Source: Pseudomonas putida
Lineage (GTDB): Bacteria > Pseudomonadota > Gammaproteobacteria > Pseudomonadales > Pseudomonadaceae
Assembly (NCBI RefSeq): GCF_004357765.1
Contig: NZ_SMTE01000008.1
Span: 124,001-188,000, forward strand
DNA: 64,000 nucleotides
Reading direction: 5' to 3'
The notes under the pieces are model-generated. The model was not told where the DNA came from, made no database searches, and saw nothing but the letters and a program-made list of their open reading frames with translations. Positions 44,052-56,351 of the stretch are shown here, in pieces. The position numbers and the translations under genes are program-made. The stretch's first letter is position 1. Each line of letters starts with the position of its first letter.

Positions 44052-45116
44052 TCAACGCGCTCTCAGATCCAACCGCCGCAGATGGCAAGTCACCTCTTCA
44101 CGATCGTGATACAACTGCTTGCATGCGATCGAAACCTTCACCTTGCGTGCCTTGAACGTCGCCTCCATACGATCGAGCAAACGCCGCACCTCGGCATACC
44201 GCTGCTTCATCGGCAACTTCAGGTTGACCACCGCCTCACGACAGAGCCCCTCCCCCAGCCAGGTCTCGATCAACGAGGTGGTGCGCGCCGGCTTCTCGAC
44301 GATGTCGCAGACCATCCAGTCGACCGGCTGCCGCGGCTGCCAGGTAAAACCATCGGCCATCAAGTGCTGAACCAGCCCGGTATCCATCAGGCTCTCGGCC
44401 ATCGGACCATTGTCGATGGCGGTGACCAGCATGCCCCGGCGCACCAGTTGATAGGTCCAGCCGCCCGGCGATGCGCCGAGGTCGACACCGGTCATGTCGT
44501 CGTTCAGGCGCTGCTCCCACTGGTCCCGGGGTATGAACTGGTGCCAGGCCTCCTCGAGCTTCAAGGTCGACCGACTCGGCGCCTCGCGCGGAAACTTCAG
44601 ACGCGGGATACCCATCGGCCAAAGCGCGCTGTTGCCCGCCTCGGCCTGGCCGACGAATACCCGCCGGCCACTGATGAACGTCAGCAACAGGCGCGGACCC
44701 TGGGCTTGCTCGCGCAAACGGCCGGCTTTTTCCAAGGCCTTGCGCAACGGCACTTCGAACTTGCGGCAGAAAGTCGAGAGTTCCTTGCCCTCATTGCTGT
44801 CGAGCACCTCCAGCCAGACACTGGCGAACACCGGCGAGCCGGCCAGGTGATCGAGCAAGACACTGATACGGTCGCTCTCAGGCAATTCGACGAAGGTCCC
44901 CCGGGCCCACTGGCGCGGGAAGATCAACTGGGCGAAACGCAGCGCCTGCATCAGCCGTTCGGCACCCTCGGCCTCGGCGCAGACGAATTCGGCACAGGCA
45001 CTCTGCGGCTTGCCCTTGGCATAACCGGCAATGCCCAGATGGGCGGCGTGCTCGCTGATCTCGGCGCAGACCTCGCCCTCGAAACCGGGCCGGCAATGCA
45101 TGAACAGGGTATTCAT
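44052..45116 (-). CDS. rlmM: 23S rRNA 2'-O-ribose methyltransferase (C2498)
   Basis: 354 residues from ATG at 45116 (MNTLFMHCRPGFEGEVCAE) with GGAG upstream. An N-terminal THUMP-like RNA-binding half precedes the SAM-binding Rossmann fold with DLGASPGGWTYQLVRRGM (about 220). The K-D-K-E-type catalytic residues lie in the second half, for example WMVCDIVEKP. It methylates C2498 of 23S rRNA before 50S assembly. Divergent from acnA. Confidence 0.95.
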   Translation of the reverse strand: MNTLFMHCRPGFEGEVCAEISEHAAHLGIAGYAKGKPQSACAEFVCAEAEGAERLMQALRFAQLIFPRQWARGTFVELPESDRISVLLDHLAGSPVFASVWLEVLDSNEGKELSTFCRKFEVPLRKALEKAGRLREQAQGPRLLLTFISGRRVFVGQAEAGNSALWPMGIPRLKFPREAPSRSTLKLEEAWHQFIPRDQWEQRLNDDMTGVDLGASPGGWTYQLVRRGMLVTAIDNGPMAESLMDTGLVQHLMADGFTWQPRQPVDWMVCDIVEKPARTTSLIETWLGEGLCREAVVNLKLPMKQRYAEVRRLLDRMEATFKARKVKVSIACKQLYHDREEVTCHLRRLDLRAR

Positions 45117-45210
45117 CTCTTTCTCCACATCGGCGGGCGCACCACAGGCGCCGGCAGGGCGGCGATGATAAAGGAAGTTCGGAACCTGGGACATGCCCCA
45201 CCGGTCCAGA

Positions 45211-45250
45211 AAAGGGTCAGGTCAGACAATCCAGTCTAACCTGAGCCTTT
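45211..45250. promoter_or_regulatory. Imperfect 17-bp dyad upstream of acnA
   Basis: AAAGGGTCAGGTCAGAC (45211-45227) and GTCTAACCTGAGCCTTT (45234-45250) are complementary except at two positions, around the loop AATCCA. It lies in the divergent rlmM/acnA gap, about 90 bases before acnA. Could be an operator or an RNA hairpin. Confidence 0.5.
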
Positions 45251-45339
45251 AGCTAGGTCCGTACCGTGCGGGCCGAAACAGAGCGGTGACATCGGTAGCG
45301 CACAGGCGTTGCCGGGCACCGGCGCAGAAGGAGTTGGCA

Positions 45340-48081
<2,742 letters not shown>

Positions 48082-48088
48082 GCCCGTA

Positions 48089-48120
48089 CCTGGGGGATCG
48101 GGTTTACCCGTTCCCCCAGG
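48089..48120 (+). terminator. Hairpin after acnA
   Basis: CCTGGGGGA pairs with TTCCCCCAGG, with an inner CGGGT/ACCCG stem. Eight bases past the acnA stop. No T-run follows, so termination is uncertain. Confidence 0.5.
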
Positions 48121-48228
48121 ATATGCACCCTCCACTGGCGAAATGATTCTGCTGCCAGAGCAAATCTCCCCTCAATAAACTGCCGGGCCGGCCGATACCC
48201 CTCCAAAGCCCCGCGGACATTTCTCGCC

Positions 48229-49794
48229 ATGCGCAACAACCAGCCGATTACCAATAGGGAACGGACTTTCCCAGCCCAGCAGCGGTTGATTTCGACCACC
48301 AACGCCAAGGGCATGATCACCTACTGCAATGATGCCTTCATCGAGATCAGCGGCTTCACCCGCGACGAGCTCACCGGTGCGCCGCACAACCTGGTGCGCC
48401 ACCCGGACGTCCCGGCGGCGGTGTTCGCCCACATGTGGCAGACGCTCAAGCAAGGCCTGCCGTGGATGGGCATCGTCAAGAACCGTTGCAAGTCCGGTGA
48501 CCACTACTGGGTCAACGCCTATGTCACGCCGATCTTCGACAACAACCAAGTGGTTGGCTACGAATCGGTGCGCATCAAGCCCAGCGCCGAGCAGGTCCGT
48601 CGCGCCGAGGCCCTCTACCTGCGCCTGAACCAGGGCAAACCAGCCATCCCCCGGCGCGACAAATGGCTGCCCGTGGTGCAGGACTGGCTGCCGTTCATCC
48701 TGGTCAGCCAGGTGGGCTTCCTGGTCGGCAACTGGCTCGGTCACTCCTGGGGCTTCGCCCTGGCTGCCGGCCTGTCGGTGCCGCTCGGCCTGCTCGGCAT
48801 GACCTGGCAGCAGCGTGGCCTCAAGCGCTTGCTGCGCCTGGCCGAGCAGACCACCTCCGACCCGCTGATCGCACAGATGTACACCGACAGTCGTGGTGTG
48901 CAGGCGCGCCTGGAAATGGCCATGCTCAGTCAGGATGCGCGCATGAAGACCTGCCTGACGCGCCTGCAGGACAGTGCCGAGCACCTCAGCGAACAAGCGC
49001 GTCAGTCCGATGTCCTGGCGCACAAGAGCTCGTCCGGCCTGGAGCGCCAGCGGGTGGAAACCGAACAGGTCGCCGCCGCCGTCAATCAGATGGCCGCCAC
49101 CAGCCAGGAGGTGGCCAACCATGTGCAACGCGCAGCCGATGCCACCCAGGAGGCCAATCGTCTGACCAGCGAAGGACGGCAGATCGCCGGGGAAACCCGC
49201 GAAGCGATCGAGCGCCTGTCGGCAGCAGTCGGCGAGACCGGCGAAACCGTCACCCAGTTGGCCAAGGACAGCGACGAGATCGGCGGCGTGGTCGACGTGA
49301 TCAAGGGCATCGCCGACCAGACCAACCTGCTGGCGCTCAATGCTGCCATCGAAGCGGCGCGCGCCGGCGAGATGGGCCGCGGCTTCGCCGTGGTGGCCGA
49401 CGAAGTGCGTCAGCTGGCGCAACGCACCGCCGAATCCACCGGGCAGATCCACGGCTTGATCGCCAAGTTGCAACAGACCGCGAACAACGCCGTGCTGACC
49501 ATGGAAACCGGCCACAAACAAGCTCAGGAAGGCGTCAGCCGGGTCATGCAGGCGGACGATGCGTTGGTGGGTATCAGTGAGGCGGTGGCCAATATCACCG
49601 ACATGGCCACGCAGATCGCCGCGGCCGCCGAGCAGCAGACCTCGGTGGCGGACGAGATCAGCCGCAACATCAGCACGATTGCCGAATTGGCCGACCAGAC
49701 CGCCGAGCAGGCGCAACACTCGGCGCAGTTGAGCGAAGAGCTGAGCACCACCGCCGGAGGCCAGTACTCGCTGGTTGAACGCTTCAACCGCTGA
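48229..49794 (+). CDS. aer: Aer-type aerotaxis receptor (PAS-MCP)
   Basis: 521 residues with no N-terminal signal. A PAS domain (about 20-120) carries the FAD-pocket pattern [17 protein letters not shown] and [20 protein letters not shown]. Two closely spaced hydrophobic segments (about 150-190) anchor it in the membrane, and an MCP signalling domain follows with [20 protein letters not shown]. It senses redox state or oxygen through FAD and steers motility. Several Aer paralogues exist in P. putida, so orthology to a given one is not claimed. Confidence 0.92.
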   Translation: MRNNQPITNRERTFPAQQRLISTTNAKGMITYCNDAFIEISGFTRDELTGAPHNLVRHPDVPAAVFAHMWQTLKQGLPWMGIVKNRCKSGDHYWVNAYVTPIFDNNQVVGYESVRIKPSAEQVRRAEALYLRLNQGKPAIPRRDKWLPVVQDWLPFILVSQVGFLVGNWLGHSWGFALAAGLSVPLGLLGMTWQQRGLKRLLRLAEQTTSDPLIAQMYTDSRGVQARLEMAMLSQDARMKTCLTRLQDSAEHLSEQARQSDVLAHKSSSGLERQRVETEQVAAAVNQMAATSQEVANHVQRAADATQEANRLTSEGRQIAGETREAIERLSAAVGETGETVTQLAKDSDEIGGVVDVIKGIADQTNLLALNAAIEAARAGEMGRGFAVVADEVRQLAQRTAESTGQIHGLIAKLQQTANNAVLTMETGHKQAQEGVSRVMQADDALVGISEAVANITDMATQIAAAAEQQTSVADEISRNISTIAELADQTAEQAQHSAQLSEELSTTAGGQYSLVERFNR

Positions 49795-49853
49795 CCCCCA
49801 AGTCCGGCACGCCGTCTCCCTGCAGGGGCCGGCGTGCGGCGCCCTTCGCCTAA

Positions 49854-50738
49854 CTACCAGTCAAGGTTCAGCCGGCTCTCGAAGGAGCGAGCTTCGCCCG
49901 TCAACGGGTCCTCGAAGCTCAAACGCTGGGCCAGCAACTTCAATGGCTTCTGGTAATCGTCTTCTTCATTGACCAGTTGCGGATAGAACGGATCGTTGCA
50001 GATCGCCGCCCCCAAGGCCGCCATGTGTACTCGCAACTGGTGGGTCTTGCCGGTGACCGGCGACAACCCATAGCGCCACAGGTCACCGTTCTTTTCCAGC
50101 ACCTCGGCGAGGGTTTCGCTGTTGTCGGCGCCGGCGACCTCGTGCATGCGAAAGAACGGCTCGCCATGTACCAGACGGCTGCGGTGCACCAGGGGAAAAG
50201 CATGCTGCGGCAGCGCTGCGGCGATGGCCTGGTAACGCTTGTCGATGCGCCGCTCGGGAAACAGACGCTGATAGGCACTGCGTGACTGCGGGTTGGCAGA
50301 GAACAGCACCAGCCCTGCGGTGTGTCGGTCGATGCGGTGCAGGGGCACCAGGTGAGGATTGTCCAGACGCCGGATCAGACGACGCAGCAAGGTGTGCTCG
50401 ACATATTCACCGGTGGGTGTCACCGGCAGGAAATGCGGTTTGTCCGCTACCACCAGATGATCATCCATGTACAGGATCTGCTCCTGCACCGGGATCGGCT
50501 TCTCGTTGAGCACTTCGCGGAAGTAATGCAGGCGCATGCCTCGTCGATACGGCAGGTTGGCGGCCACCGGGCGGCCCTCGGCGTCCAGCACCCGCCCCCG
50601 GGCGAAACGGTCCTGCCATTGCCCACGGTCGATCGCCTTGAAGTGGTCGCACAGGCAATCGAGCACCGTCGCCCAGTGGCCAGGTGGCAGGCAAACGGTG
50701 CTGGCTTGCTGGCGGGCGGGGTCGAAAGGCGTGGTCAT
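49854..50738 (-). CDS. RluA-family pseudouridine synthase
   Basis: 294 residues from ATG at 50738. Catalytic Asp in PLHRIDRHTAGLVLF (about residue 145, the HR(L/I)D motif), then TGKTHQLRVHMAALG near the end. An N-terminal non-S4 extension resembles RluA/TruC-like enzymes that modify tRNA position 32 or 23S rRNA 746. The exact target nucleotide cannot be read from sequence. Downstream of, and on the same strand as, the SOS-box gene. Confidence 0.88.
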   Translation of the reverse strand: MTTPFDPARQQASTVCLPPGHWATVLDCLCDHFKAIDRGQWQDRFARGRVLDAEGRPVAANLPYRRGMRLHYFREVLNEKPIPVQEQILYMDDHLVVADKPHFLPVTPTGEYVEHTLLRRLIRRLDNPHLVPLHRIDRHTAGLVLFSANPQSRSAYQRLFPERRIDKRYQAIAAALPQHAFPLVHRSRLVHGEPFFRMHEVAGADNSETLAEVLEKNGDLWRYGLSPVTGKTHQLRVHMAALGAAICNDPFYPQLVNEEDDYQKPLKLLAQRLSFEDPLTGEARSFESRLNLDW

Positions 50739-50788
50739 GGCAGGGCTCGGCAATCAGGGAGCGGTATTATCCCCTACAGCAGCCCACC

Positions 50789-51109
50789 TCAACCAGCCTG
50801 GGCTGGCGCCGGGTGCTGAGCCTCGCAGTGCGCCTTGAGCCAGCGCAGTACCTGCACTGCCTCCCAGCGACCCGGGTCGTACAGGGCATATACCAGCCCT
50901 TCGTAGCCCACCACATCCAGCCCGCGGTGGTAGCCGGCACGCTGGAACAGGGCCTCGATCTCGGCAAAACAGGTGTTGAAATGCACCTTGCCAAACGGCG
51001 TGCGGTCATCCGTCACCAGGCCTTCGAGGCGCAACTCCAGGACGGCGTCGAGCACTCGCTCCACGGGCAGCTGGTTGACGCTGTACTTGAGTTGCTCGAC
51101 ATTGAGCAT
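50789..51109 (-). CDS. Uncharacterised 106-residue protein under a LexA box
   Basis: 106 residues starting MLNVEQLKYSVNQLPVERVL at 51109. Mixed alpha/beta and soluble, with two Cys (FNTCFAEIEALF and KAHCEAQHP) and no known domain recognised. A near-perfect LexA box lies 15-30 bases upstream of the start codon, so it should be a member of the SOS regulon. The pseudouridine synthase gene begins 50 bases downstream and may be co-transcribed. Function unknown. Confidence 0.8.
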   Translation of the reverse strand: MLNVEQLKYSVNQLPVERVLDAVLELRLEGLVTDDRTPFGKVHFNTCFAEIEALFQRAGYHRGLDVVGYEGLVYALYDPGRWEAVQVLRWLKAHCEAQHPAPAQAG

Positions 51110-51123
51110 GAGTTCATCCCGAT

Positions 51124-51139
51124 ACTGTATTTATATACA
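51124..51139. promoter_or_regulatory. LexA (SOS) box upstream of the 106-residue gene
   Basis: CTGTATTTATATACAG: CTG-N10-CAG, and nearly a full palindrome. It sits in a 55-base gap between two minus-strand genes, positioned to control the gene starting at 51109. Confidence 0.88.
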
Positions 51140-51164
51140 GGATACGGACTTGTTCACGCCCACG

Positions 51165-51407
51165 TCAATTCACCCCCAGGAACGCCACCACCTGTTCGGC
51201 ATCGAACGGCCATAGCAATTCGGCGCCGGTATCGCAGCGGCGCAGTACCGGAATGATGAGGCCGTAGCGCTCGACCATCCTCTCGTCATCGGCGATATCG
51301 ACCAGCTCGACGAGCAGTCCATGGTCGACCAAAGGCATCAGCAGCGCCTCGGCCACTTCGCACAGGTGGCACCCAAGGGTGCCGAACAGTTGGCATTCAG
51401 GGAGCAT
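51165..51407 (-). CDS. Glutaredoxin-like protein (DUF836 type)
   Basis: 80 residues with the dithiol motif LGCHLC at residues 12-17, then a thioredoxin-like beta-alpha-beta pattern including VELVDIADDERMVERYG and the cis-Pro segment IIPVLRR. Cytoplasmic, short. A disulfide oxidoreductase role is likely; its partner is unknown. Confidence 0.88.
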   Translation of the reverse strand: MLPECQLFGTLGCHLCEVAEALLMPLVDHGLLVELVDIADDERMVERYGLIIPVLRRCDTGAELLWPFDAEQVVAFLGVN

Positions 51408-51477
51408 GGTCAGGTCCAGGTTGGCCAGTGCAAGTGCCTATTCTAGGCCGCTACCGCCAGCCATGCACCCGCCCTGC

Positions 51478-52686
51478 TCAATCCTGGCTGGTGGCACCGA
51501 TGCGGTGCAGCGACAGGTCCGCACCCTGGAACTCCTGCTCATGGCTCAGTCGCAGTCCGTGGACCGCGCGCAATGCACCATACACGGCAAAGCCTCCGAC
51601 CAAGGCCACCAGCACACCCGCCAGGCTGCCCAGCAGTTGGCTGGCCAGGCTGACACCGCCCATGCCGCCGAGCGCCGTCTGGCCGAATACGCCGCAGGCG
51701 ATCCCGCCCCATACGCCGCACAGGCCGTGCAGCGGCCACACACCGAGCACATCGTCGATCTTCCAACGGTTCTGCGCCGCCGTGAACGCCCAGACGAACA
51801 AGGCGCCGGCCACCAGTCCGGTGGCCAGTGCTCCGATCGGGTGCATGAGGTCCGAGCCTGCGCAGATCGCCACCAACCCCGCCAGCGGCCCGTTGTGCAG
51901 GAAGCCAGGGTCGTTGCGCCCGGCCAGCAATGCCGACAGCGTGCCACCGACCATTGCCAGCAGCGAGTTGATCGCCACCAGGCCACTGACGCCCTTCAAG
52001 GTCTGGGCGCTCATCACGTTGAAGCCGAACCAGCCGATGATCAGAATCCACGAGCCCAACGCCAGAAACGGAATGCTCGACGGCGCGAAGGCCACCAGGC
52101 GTCCTTCACGATAACGCCCACGTCGAGCGCCCAGCAGCACCACGGCGGCCAAGGCCAGCCAGCCGCCCATGGCATGGACCACCACCGACCCGGCGAAATC
52201 GTGGAACGGTGCGCCGAAGCGTGCCTGGAGCCAGGCTTGCAGCCCCAGGTTGCCATTCCACACGATGCCTTCGAAGAACGGATAGACGAAGGCTACGATC
52301 AATGCCGTGGCGCACAGCTGGGGCGCGAACCGCGCACGCTCGGCGATACCACCGGAAATGATGGCCGGGATCGCCGCGGCGAAGGTCAGCAGGAAGAAGC
52401 ACTTGACCAGCGCATAGCCATGGTCGGCGGCCAGTTGCGGCGCCGGCTGGAGGAAGTTGACGCCGTAGGCGACCCAGTAGCCGATGAAAAAATAAACCAG
52501 GGCCGAGATGGCAAAGTCGCTGAGGATCTTCGATAGTGCATTGACCTGGTTCTTGTGACGCACGGTGCCGACTTCGAGAAACGCGAAGCCGGCATGCATG
52601 GCAAGCACCAGAATGGCGCCCATGAGGATGAAAAGCGTATTGGAGCCGTGGACCAGTGAGTCCATCGCGCTGTGCATATGTTCCAT
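51478..52686 (-). CDS. amt: Ammonium transporter, AmtB/Amt family
   Basis: 402 residues from ATG at 52686 (MEHMHSAMDSLVHGSNTLF). Eleven hydrophobic segments are visible. Family motifs include FAFLEVGTVRHKNQ, the pore segment DFAGSVVVHAMGG with the first conserved pore His, and HPIGALATG. It conducts ammonium/ammonia across the inner membrane. Unlike many amtB genes it has no adjacent glnK, and no clear sigma-54 site was found, so nitrogen control is not evident here. Confidence 0.93.
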   Translation of the reverse strand: MEHMHSAMDSLVHGSNTLFILMGAILVLAMHAGFAFLEVGTVRHKNQVNALSKILSDFAISALVYFFIGYWVAYGVNFLQPAPQLAADHGYALVKCFFLLTFAAAIPAIISGGIAERARFAPQLCATALIVAFVYPFFEGIVWNGNLGLQAWLQARFGAPFHDFAGSVVVHAMGGWLALAAVVLLGARRGRYREGRLVAFAPSSIPFLALGSWILIIGWFGFNVMSAQTLKGVSGLVAINSLLAMVGGTLSALLAGRNDPGFLHNGPLAGLVAICAGSDLMHPIGALATGLVAGALFVWAFTAAQNRWKIDDVLGVWPLHGLCGVWGGIACGVFGQTALGGMGGVSLASQLLGSLAGVLVALVGGFAVYGALRAVHGLRLSHEQEFQGADLSLHRIGATSQD

Positions 52687-53008
52687 GACGTAGGCAGACC
52701 TGCAAAAAAGCACCAGGACAGTTCAAGAACCTACGTCCATGCACCTGTTTGGTGCCAGGCTTGTTGCGCGACTCGACGAAATCGGCAAGGCCTGCGTGGT
52801 TTTACTTGGGTTTGTCGTGGATTGGGTTAAGGTTTTATCGGTATCAGCCGGCCTGTTGCCCTGGATCGGAGCAACCTGGGTCGGCAATGCCCCGCGAGGT
52901 GGCAAAATCGATTGTCGAATTAAGCAAGGCCCGTACCAGCGCTTACAGTGAACCTTCGGCGCACCCCATCACTCGAAATAGCCACACACATCTACAGGGA
53001 GAGCCCTA
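52687..53008. other. Gene-free region between amt and the DUF883 gene
   Basis: 322 bases between divergent genes. Short plus-strand frames begin near 52739 and 52749, but they lack ribosome-binding sites and recognisable sequence. CAGGGAGAG before 53009 is the ribosome-binding site of the DUF883 gene. Confidence 0.5.
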
Positions 53009-53323
53009 ATGGCCAGCAAATCGGCAAAGAATGCTCAGGAAATCTTGATGGCTGACTTCCAGGCTTTGGTGCGCGACACCGAAAAGCTGCTCGCCGACAC
53101 CGCCAACCTGGCGGGCGACCAGGCGGACGAGTTGCGTGGGCAGATCCACGAGCGTCTCGCCCAGGCTCGGGAAACCCTGCAACTGACCCAGGACTCGGTG
53201 CGTGAACGGGGCCAGGCGGCCCTCGGCAGCGCCGAGCAATACGTACAGGAAAAGCCCTGGCACGCCATCGGCATCGCCGCCGGCGTCGGCCTGCTGATCG
53301 GCCTGCTGGCCAATCGGCGCTAA
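53009..53323 (+). CDS. DUF883 (ElaB/YqjD-like) inner-membrane protein
   Basis: 104 residues. A long amphipathic helix (about 10-75) precedes a C-terminal transmembrane segment, HAIGIAAGVGLLIGLLANRR. E. coli ElaB/YqjD tail-anchored proteins bind ribosomes in stationary phase and respond to stress. First gene of a three-gene group. Confidence 0.93.
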   Translation: MASKSAKNAQEILMADFQALVRDTEKLLADTANLAGDQADELRGQIHERLAQARETLQLTQDSVRERGQAALGSAEQYVQEKPWHAIGIAAGVGLLIGLLANRR

Positions 53324-53333
53324 GGAGAGCCCG

Positions 53334-53708
53334 ATGGAAAATGACACCCTCGGTACCGGCGCTTCAGGCAAACGCCTGGGCGCCGCCCTGCTGGGGCTGC
53401 TGCATGGCCATATCGAATTGTTCGGTATCGAATTGCAGGAGCAGAAGGGCCGCACGCTGAAGCTGCTGCTGTTCGCCGGACTGGCACTGGTCTTCGCCCT
53501 GTTGCTCTTGACCGCGCTGTCGGGGCTGCTTCTGGTGTTGCTGTGGGACAGTTATCGCCTGGCCGGGATCATCGGGCTGTGCGTGTTCTACAGCATCGCC
53601 GCGCTGTACTGTGGCTTGCGCCTGAAGGCGGCGGTATTCGACGAATCCTCGCCGTTCCATTCAACGCTCGAAGAACTTGCCAAGGATCGGGAGCGCCTGT
53701 TGCCATGA
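53334..53708 (+). CDS. Phage-holin-III-like membrane protein (YqjE family)
   Basis: 124 residues with two adjacent transmembrane helices (about 42-63 and 70-90) after a basic amphipathic N-terminus, then an acidic tail. Matches the YqjE/phage-holin-superfamily-III pattern that commonly follows DUF883 genes. Its stop overlaps the next start as ATGA, indicating coupling. Confidence 0.9.
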   Translation: MENDTLGTGASGKRLGAALLGLLHGHIELFGIELQEQKGRTLKLLLFAGLALVFALLLLTALSGLLLVLLWDSYRLAGIIGLCVFYSIAALYCGLRLKAAVFDESSPFHSTLEELAKDRERLLP

Positions 53709-54037
53709 GCCTGCCTGAACTGCCGAACACGCGGAACCCGCGTGAGTTGCGCAAGGCGCTGCTGCGTCTGCGCATGGAAATGCATCGCCAGGAAATTCGT
53801 CACGAATCGGGGCAATTGTTGCAGCCACTGCAGCGCATGCGCACTTTGGGCAGCTCTGCCCTGCATGACGGCCTGGGCATCAAGCAGTCACCGTTATGGG
53901 GGCTCGGCGCCGTGGTGGCGCTGGGCTTTCTGACCGGCAAGGGAGTGCGCAGCGGCAACCTCACGCGCCTGGTGCGTCTGGGCAGTAGCCTGCTGCCGCT
54001 GTTGCGCCTGTACCTGCGCAGCGGTCGCCAGCCCTGA
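53705..54037 (+). CDS. Third protein of the DUF883-YqjE group (YqjK-like)
   Basis: 110 residues. Basic, Arg-rich N-terminal helix ([20 protein letters not shown]), a single hydrophobic segment near residues 68-80 and a basic C-terminus. Starts at ATG 53705 within ATGA. By position it is the YqjK-like partner, but the sequence match is weak. Function unknown. Confidence 0.8.
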   Translation: MSLPELPNTRNPRELRKALLRLRMEMHRQEIRHESGQLLQPLQRMRTLGSSALHDGLGIKQSPLWGLGAVVALGFLTGKGVRSGNLTRLVRLGSSLLPLLRLYLRSGRQP

Positions 54038-54113
54038 GCTCGATCGGCCTGGCGCTTGCGTCGCCCGGCCTGACACGGGAAGCTATGCCCATCGACCGAC
54101 AGGAGATCGCGCC

Positions 54114-55445
54114 TTGGACTGGCAAACCCTGCTCACCCGCGAACGTTTGGGCAAAGCCCATTACAGCCCGGAAGAACTGGGGCGCAGCCCCTTCCACAAG
54201 GACCACGACCGGATCATATTCTCTGGCGCCTTCCGCCGCCTTGGGCGCAAGACCCAAGTCCATCCGGTCTCCAGCAACGATCATATCCACACGCGCCTGA
54301 CCCACTCGCTGGAAGTCAGCTGCGTGGGCCGCTCGCTGGCCATGCGCGTGGGCGAGACACTGCGTGAGCAACTGCCCGATTGGTGTGCCCCCAGCGATCT
54401 GGGCATGATCGTACAGTCGGCCTGTCTGGCCCACGACATCGGCAACCCGCCATTCGGCCACTCGGGCGAAGATGCCATCCGCCACTGGTTCCAGCAGGCC
54501 TCGGGACGCGGCTGGCTCGACGACATGACGGACGACCAGCGCGCCGACTTCCTCAATTTCGAGGGCAACGCCCAGGGATTTAGGGTGCTCACCCAGCTCG
54601 AGTACCACCAGTTCGATGGCGGCACCCGTCTGACCTACGCCACGCTCGGCACTTACCTCAAGTACCCCTGGAGCGCGAGGCATGCCGACGCACTGGGCTA
54701 CAAGAAGCACAAGTTCGGTTGCTACCAGAGCGAACTGCCCCTGCTCGAACAGATCACTCGCAAGCTGGACCTGCCTCAGTTGGAGGAGCAACGCTGGGCT
54801 CGTCATCCTCTGGTCTACCTGATGGAAGCAGCCGATGACATTTGCTATGCACTGATCGATCTCGAAGACGGCCTGGAGATGGACCTGTTGCACTATGCCG
54901 AAGTCGAGCATCTGTTGCTCGATCTGGTCGGCGATGACCTGCCGGACACCTACCGCCAGCTCGGCCCCGGCGATTCACGCCGGCGCAAACTGGCGATCCT
55001 GCGTGGCAAGGCCATCGAGCATCTGACCAATGCCGCTGCCCGCGCCTTCGTCGAGCAGCAGACGGCTCTGCTGGCCGGCACCCTCGCAGGCGACCTGGTC
55101 GAGCACATGCATGGACCGGCCAAGCGCTGCGTGCTGCAGGCCAAGGACATGGCACGCAACAAGATCTTTCAGGACAAACGCAAGACCCTTCACGAGATCG
55201 GTGCCTACACCACCCTCGAGATCCTGCTCAACACTTTCTGCGGCGCGGCTCTGGAACAGCACGGCGGACGCACGCCGTCCTTCAAGAGTCGGCGAGTGCT
55301 CGACCTGCTCGGCAACAACGCGCCCGACCCAAATGGCTCACTGCATGCAGCCTTCCTGCGCATGATCGACTTCATCGCTGGCATGACCGACAGCTACGCC
55401 AGCGAGATGGCTCATGAAATGACCGGGCACTCCAGCCCAATCTGA
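54114..55445 (+). CDS. dgt: Deoxyguanosinetriphosphate triphosphohydrolase-like protein
   Basis: 443 residues from TTG at 54114 with AGGAGA upstream. HD-domain hydrolase: [12 protein letters not shown] supplies the first His, [15 protein letters not shown] the HD pair, and [16 protein letters not shown] the last Asp. It cleaves dNTPs to nucleoside and triphosphate, which lowers dNTP pools; some members protect against phage. The start codon was chosen by homology and ribosome-binding site. Confidence 0.94.
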   Translation: MDWQTLLTRERLGKAHYSPEELGRSPFHKDHDRIIFSGAFRRLGRKTQVHPVSSNDHIHTRLTHSLEVSCVGRSLAMRVGETLREQLPDWCAPSDLGMIVQSACLAHDIGNPPFGHSGEDAIRHWFQQASGRGWLDDMTDDQRADFLNFEGNAQGFRVLTQLEYHQFDGGTRLTYATLGTYLKYPWSARHADALGYKKHKFGCYQSELPLLEQITRKLDLPQLEEQRWARHPLVYLMEAADDICYALIDLEDGLEMDLLHYAEVEHLLLDLVGDDLPDTYRQLGPGDSRRRKLAILRGKAIEHLTNAAARAFVEQQTALLAGTLAGDLVEHMHGPAKRCVLQAKDMARNKIFQDKRKTLHEIGAYTTLEILLNTFCGAALEQHGGRTPSFKSRRVLDLLGNNAPDPNGSLHAAFLRMIDFIAGMTDSYASEMAHEMTGHSSPI

Positions 55446-55721
55446 TCGAGAGCGCTGCAACATCATGTGACTGTAGCAGCGCTAACGATAAAGACGTTTC
55501 CTACAACAAAAAAGTGCAACTAAACAAGTCGATAAACGCCTAATAAAAAGTTACTAAAATCAGTTTGATATTTCAACTGGCGGATTTTTTCGTAGCCGTA
55601 ATTTAGTTTTCTTGTAAGCCATTTCCCATATATTGCTAACTGTCGTTCCTCCTATGCCCGCGGACTTCCAAGTGAGCTAAGGTGCGATCTGCCTTCGTCA
55701 CCGTTAGCAGGGAAGTTCTAT
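55446..55721. promoter_or_regulatory. AT-rich control region upstream of the EvgA/EvgS-type pair
   Basis: 276 bases with conspicuous A/T runs (about 55500-55640), unlike the GC-rich surroundings. A hairpin AGCGCTGC/GCAGCGCT (55451-55483) follows dgt without a T-run. The AT-rich core is the kind of DNA bound by MvaT/H-NS-type silencers, suggesting the downstream regulator is silenced or acquired. Confidence 0.55.
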
Positions 55722-56342
55722 ATGCACTCCGTATTCATTGTCGACGACCATCCCGTCATCCGCCTGGCCGTTCGCATGTTGCTGGAAAATCAAGGCTACA
55801 AAATAGTGGGCGAGTCGGACAATGGCGTCGACGCCATGCAGATGATTCGCGAAGCCCATCCTGACCTGGTGCTCCTCGACATCAGCATCCCCAAGCTAGA
55901 CGGCCTGGAGGTACTTTCACGCTTCCAGTCCATGGCACTGCCGCTCAAGGTGCTGGTCCTCACCGCCCAGTCCCCGGCGCTGTTCGCCGTACGCTGCATG
56001 CACTCCGGTGCGGCCGGGTATGTCTGCAAGCAGGAAGACCTGAGCGAACTGCTCAGTGCCATCAAGGCCGTACTCGCCGGTTACAACTATTTCCCCAGCC
56101 AGGCGTTCAATGGCGGTAACGAGACGGCCGACGCCGACTTGCAACTGTTCCGTCAGGTCAACGACCGGGAGTTGATGGTGTTGCAACTTTTTGCCCAGGG
56201 ACGGACCAATAAGGAAATTGCCCAGGGCATGTTTCTCAGCAGCAAAACCGTGAGCACTTACAAGAAGCGCCTGATGCAGAAACTTCAGGTCAATTCCCTC
56301 GTCGACCTGATCGACATGGCCAAACGCAACGCGCTGGTCTGA
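55722..56342 (+). CDS. LuxR-family response regulator, BvgA/EvgA type
   Basis: 206 residues. Receiver domain with D8-D9, phospho-acceptor D53 (LVLLDIS) and Lys in YVCKQED, then a LuxR helix-turn-helix (VNDRELMVLQLFAQGRTNKE, SKTVSTYKKRLMQKL). Nine bases separate it from the hybrid kinase. Members of this group control virulence factors, fimbriae or acid resistance; the regulon here is unknown. Confidence 0.92.
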   Translation: MHSVFIVDDHPVIRLAVRMLLENQGYKIVGESDNGVDAMQMIREAHPDLVLLDISIPKLDGLEVLSRFQSMALPLKVLVLTAQSPALFAVRCMHSGAAGYVCKQEDLSELLSAIKAVLAGYNYFPSQAFNGGNETADADLQLFRQVNDRELMVLQLFAQGRTNKEIAQGMFLSSKTVSTYKKRLMQKLQVNSLVDLIDMAKRNALV

Positions 56343-56351
56343 GGGCGGAAC

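Noticed and set aside
43446-45239. 597-codon plus-strand frame opposite pdxB, tusA and rlmM
   Set aside because: Crosses three confidently assigned genes and intergenic DNA; no domain motif.
52687-52730. Sigma-54-like site upstream of amt (TGGTGCTTTTTTGCA on the minus strand)
   Set aside because: GG-to-GC spacing is one base short and it lies too close to the start codon for a usable promoter.
52739-52951. 70-codon plus-strand frame upstream of the DUF883 gene
   Set aside because: No ribosome-binding site and no recognisable or conserved sequence; probably chance.
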